Assembly: GCA_009760855.2 (NCBI GenBank)
Contig: WPIO01000036.1
Span: forward strand, 2,005,001 to 2,065,000
Reading direction: 5' to 3'
Length of the DNA stretch: 60,000 bases
Origin: Cristatella mucedo
Taxonomy: Eukaryota; Bryozoa; Phylactolaemata; Cristatellidae
Positions 57,310 through 60,000 of the stretch are shown piece by piece. The position numbers and the translations under genes are program-made. The stretch's first letter is position 1, and every line of letters starts with the position of its first letter. The notes under the pieces are model-generated. The model searched no databases and was not told where the DNA came from. It saw only the letters and a list, made by a program, of their open reading frames with translations.

Positions 57310-57880
57310 CCACGAGACCTTTTAAGAGCGCCTTAAATAAGCTACATCTCGGGACACCATGTGCTTAAAAAGAATATGTCAGTTGGTTTGTAATAATGCA
57401 GATGTAGGCATGCATAAGAAAACAGAACGATGTACATGGACCCAGCATATGCTGTGAGGAAGTGGTTTTTTAACTTTTTGAAATGTTTAAAAAGTGATAA
57501 TTATGAAATTGCCTGATGGTTAGTCCTAGGCTCTGGGAATAAACTAAATTAAGCCACGGTCTCAAAAGAGTTTGAGCTTAGCGAATTGAGTCGGAAGAGT
57601 AGATGGAGCGATGCCTAGCCTGATTATGAAGTAGCTGGGATAAGTAGGCCGAGGAAGGAGAATGAAGGGATCTGAAATTAACTGACTGTCCAAAGCCTCA
57701 AGTCGATTTGTGGCTTGTAGAGGCCAGTAGAGGTCAATGAGAAGTATATATACTTGCCAGTAGAGGTCAATGAGAAGTGGTCTAACGCCTCAATTGCAAC
57801 GTTCCTTGCAAACAAGCCTAGCTATAGAGTTATGCGCCAGCTGCCAGTGGCATATTAAAACGGTCGGAAAGGTGAGTATC
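57310..57880 (-). mobile_element. LINE family A, 3' UTR and RT end
   Basis: taagagcgccttaaataagc, gtaggcatgcataagaaaac and acatggacccagcatatgct form the UTR. agtagaggtcaatgagaagt corresponds to the DLHWL region. The segment ccagtagaggtcaatgagaa occurs twice (about 57730 and 57757). Confidence 0.75.
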
Positions 57881-58063
57881 TAGTTAAAGAAGTCGAGGTT
57901 AGATGTATCAATTGCGATGTGGCGTACCTGTCTATGGAGCCCCTAGTTTCTCTGCATCGTAAAGTAACTGAAAGTAGGCAGCCTCGATGTGGAGCTCATG
58001 TGGTCATCTAGTGCAACAAAAGATTTCTTTAAAACCCAGATATATATTTGTATTTACACACGC

Positions 58064-58101
<38 letters not shown>

Positions 58102-59231
58102 ACAGTATAAATACATATTACTTATACATGTATATACAAGACAGCATGACCTGTGCTTTAATTCCTGCCTACATTGCAGCACATCAAACTTAACTTACTT
58201 CTATCCTGCAAGTATTGATAAGTATTGCTAACATTCAATCTTAAAACTTTCTCGAATTGAATTAAGCGAAAAAACAACTATCGAGCGACTAGACTAGGAA
58301 ATTATGAAGCCTAGCCCTCACGGTGGGCTTGGTGAGCTAATCTTCTACAGCATCTATATGAAAACTTACAGACTCTTGGAAAAACCAGTTCACACACGAG
58401 AGCTGGTAATCCTAACCCTGGTAGTGGACTCGGGCAGTTTATCACCTGCAGCATCTGACTGAAATCTAGGTGTCATTTTACCAAGTGACCTTTAATTAAA
58501 CATCATTTGGGTCTTATAAATATGCTTACGTTATTGGCGATCCATCGAGCACATCATATAGTTGTCTGCCATCGTGGGTTGCCTGTGAGAATGAGCCAAG
58601 TAGGTCAGACCTTTGCATGGGCCTGAGGTTTTCCTTTACGAGTCGAGCATTATAAACATACATCGTCTGTCTGACTTGAAGGTCCCGAAGCTCATTTTAA
58701 GATCTCTTCATTCTTGCGCACTGGCTACCATACCTGTAGGTCGTAGTCTTTCTGTTTTTACATCAATCACCCAACTCGCAATGATGTGCCTTAAACTAAG
58801 TTCAAATCGTTTGAAGGCCATGACTTCATTTGCTATGCAACATGACTTGCATTTAAGGATCGGCCTCAAAGCTGGCAAAAAACCTTGCTCCCTGCTCTTT
58901 CCAGTATGCTATCTGGGTCAGAGAATACACTGTGCTTAGTCAGGGAGCCAACTCGTCTAGAACGTAAGCATGTTAAATTGAAAGGAGTTTAAAATGACCA
59001 AATAAGCAAGCCAGATGATTTTGCCAACTGTGTGCAGCATAAAGCTGCATTATGTAGTAAATGTTATTATAATACAGAAGCTTGTAGCAAGTACTTTATT
59101 TTGGTTTTTACTAAAATTTAATGAAGCTGACTAATTGTTTGCTTCACATAAAGCCTGGACTGATAGATGCAAATAATGATGGATAGATTAGTTTGACTAA
59201 TTAATAAATAGGATTGACTAATAAAAATAAA
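57881..59231. other. Intergenic stretch, mostly unassigned
   Basis: Contains ta/tg microsatellites at about 58063-58102. No supported exon. Confidence 0.4.
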
Positions 59232-59313
59232 CGTTGTCGGCAGGATTCGAACCTGCGCGGGCAGAGCCCAATAGATTTCTAGTCTATCGCCTTAACCACT
59301 CGGCCACGACAAC
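59232..59313 (-). tRNA. tRNA-Ser(AGA)
   Basis: The 82-nt - strand sequence starts GTTGTCGTGGCCGAGTGGTT. The acceptor stem GTTGTCG pairs with CGACAAC, followed by discriminator G. The anticodon stem ATAGA/TCTAT encloses CTAGAAA with anticodon AGA at 59280-59278. A long variable arm typical of tRNA-Ser and the T-arm CAGGTTCGAATCCTG are present. No intron. The - strand downstream sequence TTTATTTTT can serve as Pol III terminator. The stems are perfect, so this is likely a functional gene, unlike the SINE heads. Confidence 0.97.
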
Positions 59314-59405
59314 AGGACAGGTGAAAAGCTATTATTTAAATACAATTTACTAAGGCCATCAAATGAAACATCCACATGTAATTGATTTTATCTTCTTGTT
59401 CACTC

Positions 59406-59425
59406 TCAGCTGGCATGCCAGCTGA
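59406..59425. repeat. 20-bp perfect palindrome
   Basis: tcagctggcatgccagctga is its own reverse complement. Confidence 0.9.
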
Positions 59426-59610
59426 ATGAGTCATCTTAAAAGTTAACAAGATTAAATCTGAACAAAGTCGTACCGCCCATGCGGACGAAGTTGCGCACGC
59501 AAATTCACAATGCTGAAGTTCGCACTGCCAATATCGTATTTGTCGGTGGTGGAGCAGGTGGTTCCTTAAGTGTGTGATCTATTTAATGCTTTAGCTTCAA
59601 TGTACATGTC

Positions 59611-59949
59611 TTATGGATAGCTATGAACGGTCAATCCTTGCTGCACGTTTGTGGCCATGACCTTCGTTTTACATACAATTAAGCCCGTAGCAGGTGAGTT
59701 AAAGCGAGCAACAGCTGCAATTCGCTGCTTCATGTCCAGTAACAAGTGACTTAATACATAGTTGTGAAGTGTACGAGAAAAATGCCCAGAAGAAGGGTCT
59801 TGCACCAACTGTAAGTGTCTTTCTACACAGAAGAAGACAGGTGAAGACCTCACAGTAAAGAGCTGCAGAATGCCTTGACGGGATGTCATAAGTGCGCGAG
59901 TCAGCTTTCCCTTATCCGACGAAACCTGAATTTCTGCTATATTACGTAG
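59611..59949 (-). CDS. Possible terminal exon of an unidentified gene
   Basis: On the - strand a strong acceptor, acctgctttcag, is followed by 112 open codons in phase 0 and a stop. The product starts LRNIAEIQVSSDKGKLTRAL and includes SPVFFCVERHLQLVQDPSSG and LSHLLLDMKQRIAAV, a mixed composition without low complexity, plausible for a globular or helical domain. I do not recognise it. The rest of the gene would lie beyond 60000. It could still be a chance frame. Confidence 0.35.
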   Translation of the reverse strand, partial: LRNIAEIQVSSDKGKLTRALMTSRQGILQLFTVRSSPVFFCVERHLQLVQDPSSGHFSRTLHNYVLSHLLLDMKQRIAAVARFNSPATGLIVCKTKVMATNVQQGLTVHSYP

Positions 59950-60000
59950 CTGAAAGCAGGTAGACACGAATTGGGGCTACTGAGGTCACGCAGTGAAAGG

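Overview
This is invertebrate nuclear DNA: spliced genes with GT-AG introns, tRNA-derived SINEs, 3'-end fragments of CR1/L2-like LINEs and very many simple repeats. A complete gene for an axonemal protein (DRC3) means the organism has motile cilia or flagella. CpG is not depleted and GC-rich stretches lie at the gene starts, which argues against a vertebrate. I could not place the lineage further.

Three complete genes could be read exon by exon, all on the + strand. DRC3/LRRC48, a nexin-dynein regulatory complex subunit, has 8 exons (26197-33449) and encodes 523 aa. ATPAF2/ATP12, an F1-ATPase assembly chaperone, has 6 exons (37581-45746) and encodes 283 aa. NDUFAB1, the mitochondrial acyl carrier protein, has 4 exons (51372-55586) and encodes 152 aa. 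The reading frame closes at every junction. From memory, DRC3 and ATPAF2 are also neighbours in human, so this pair may be an old linkage. ATPAF2 and NDUFAB1 both serve mitochondrial respiratory complexes.

On the - strand at the left end lie two symmetric phase 1-1 exons (9002-8565 and 4300-3944) of an unidentified, probably extracellular Ig-like protein. The 3' end of a third, diverged copy sits at 2806-2715, abutting a 750-bp GA/GACA repeat. At the right end is a tRNA-Ser(AGA) gene (59313-59232, -) and a possible last exon of an unidentified - strand gene (59949-59611).

Most of the rest is repeats. I separate two tRNA-derived SINE families (S1, S2), two LINE families recognised by RT C-terminal peptides and 3' tails (A with a TTA-type tail, B with a CATTA-type tail), single diverged RT pieces, and a hAT-like terminal repeat. 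S1 and LINE A share a 3' tail that can fold into a hairpin. The least explained feature is a set of perfect short-spacer inverted repeats at unrelated places, several at transposon edges. The largest is a 184-bp palindrome inside a TSD-flanked insertion about 350 bp upstream of the NDUFAB1 start codon. I found no CRISPR array, operon or prokaryotic-type defence system.
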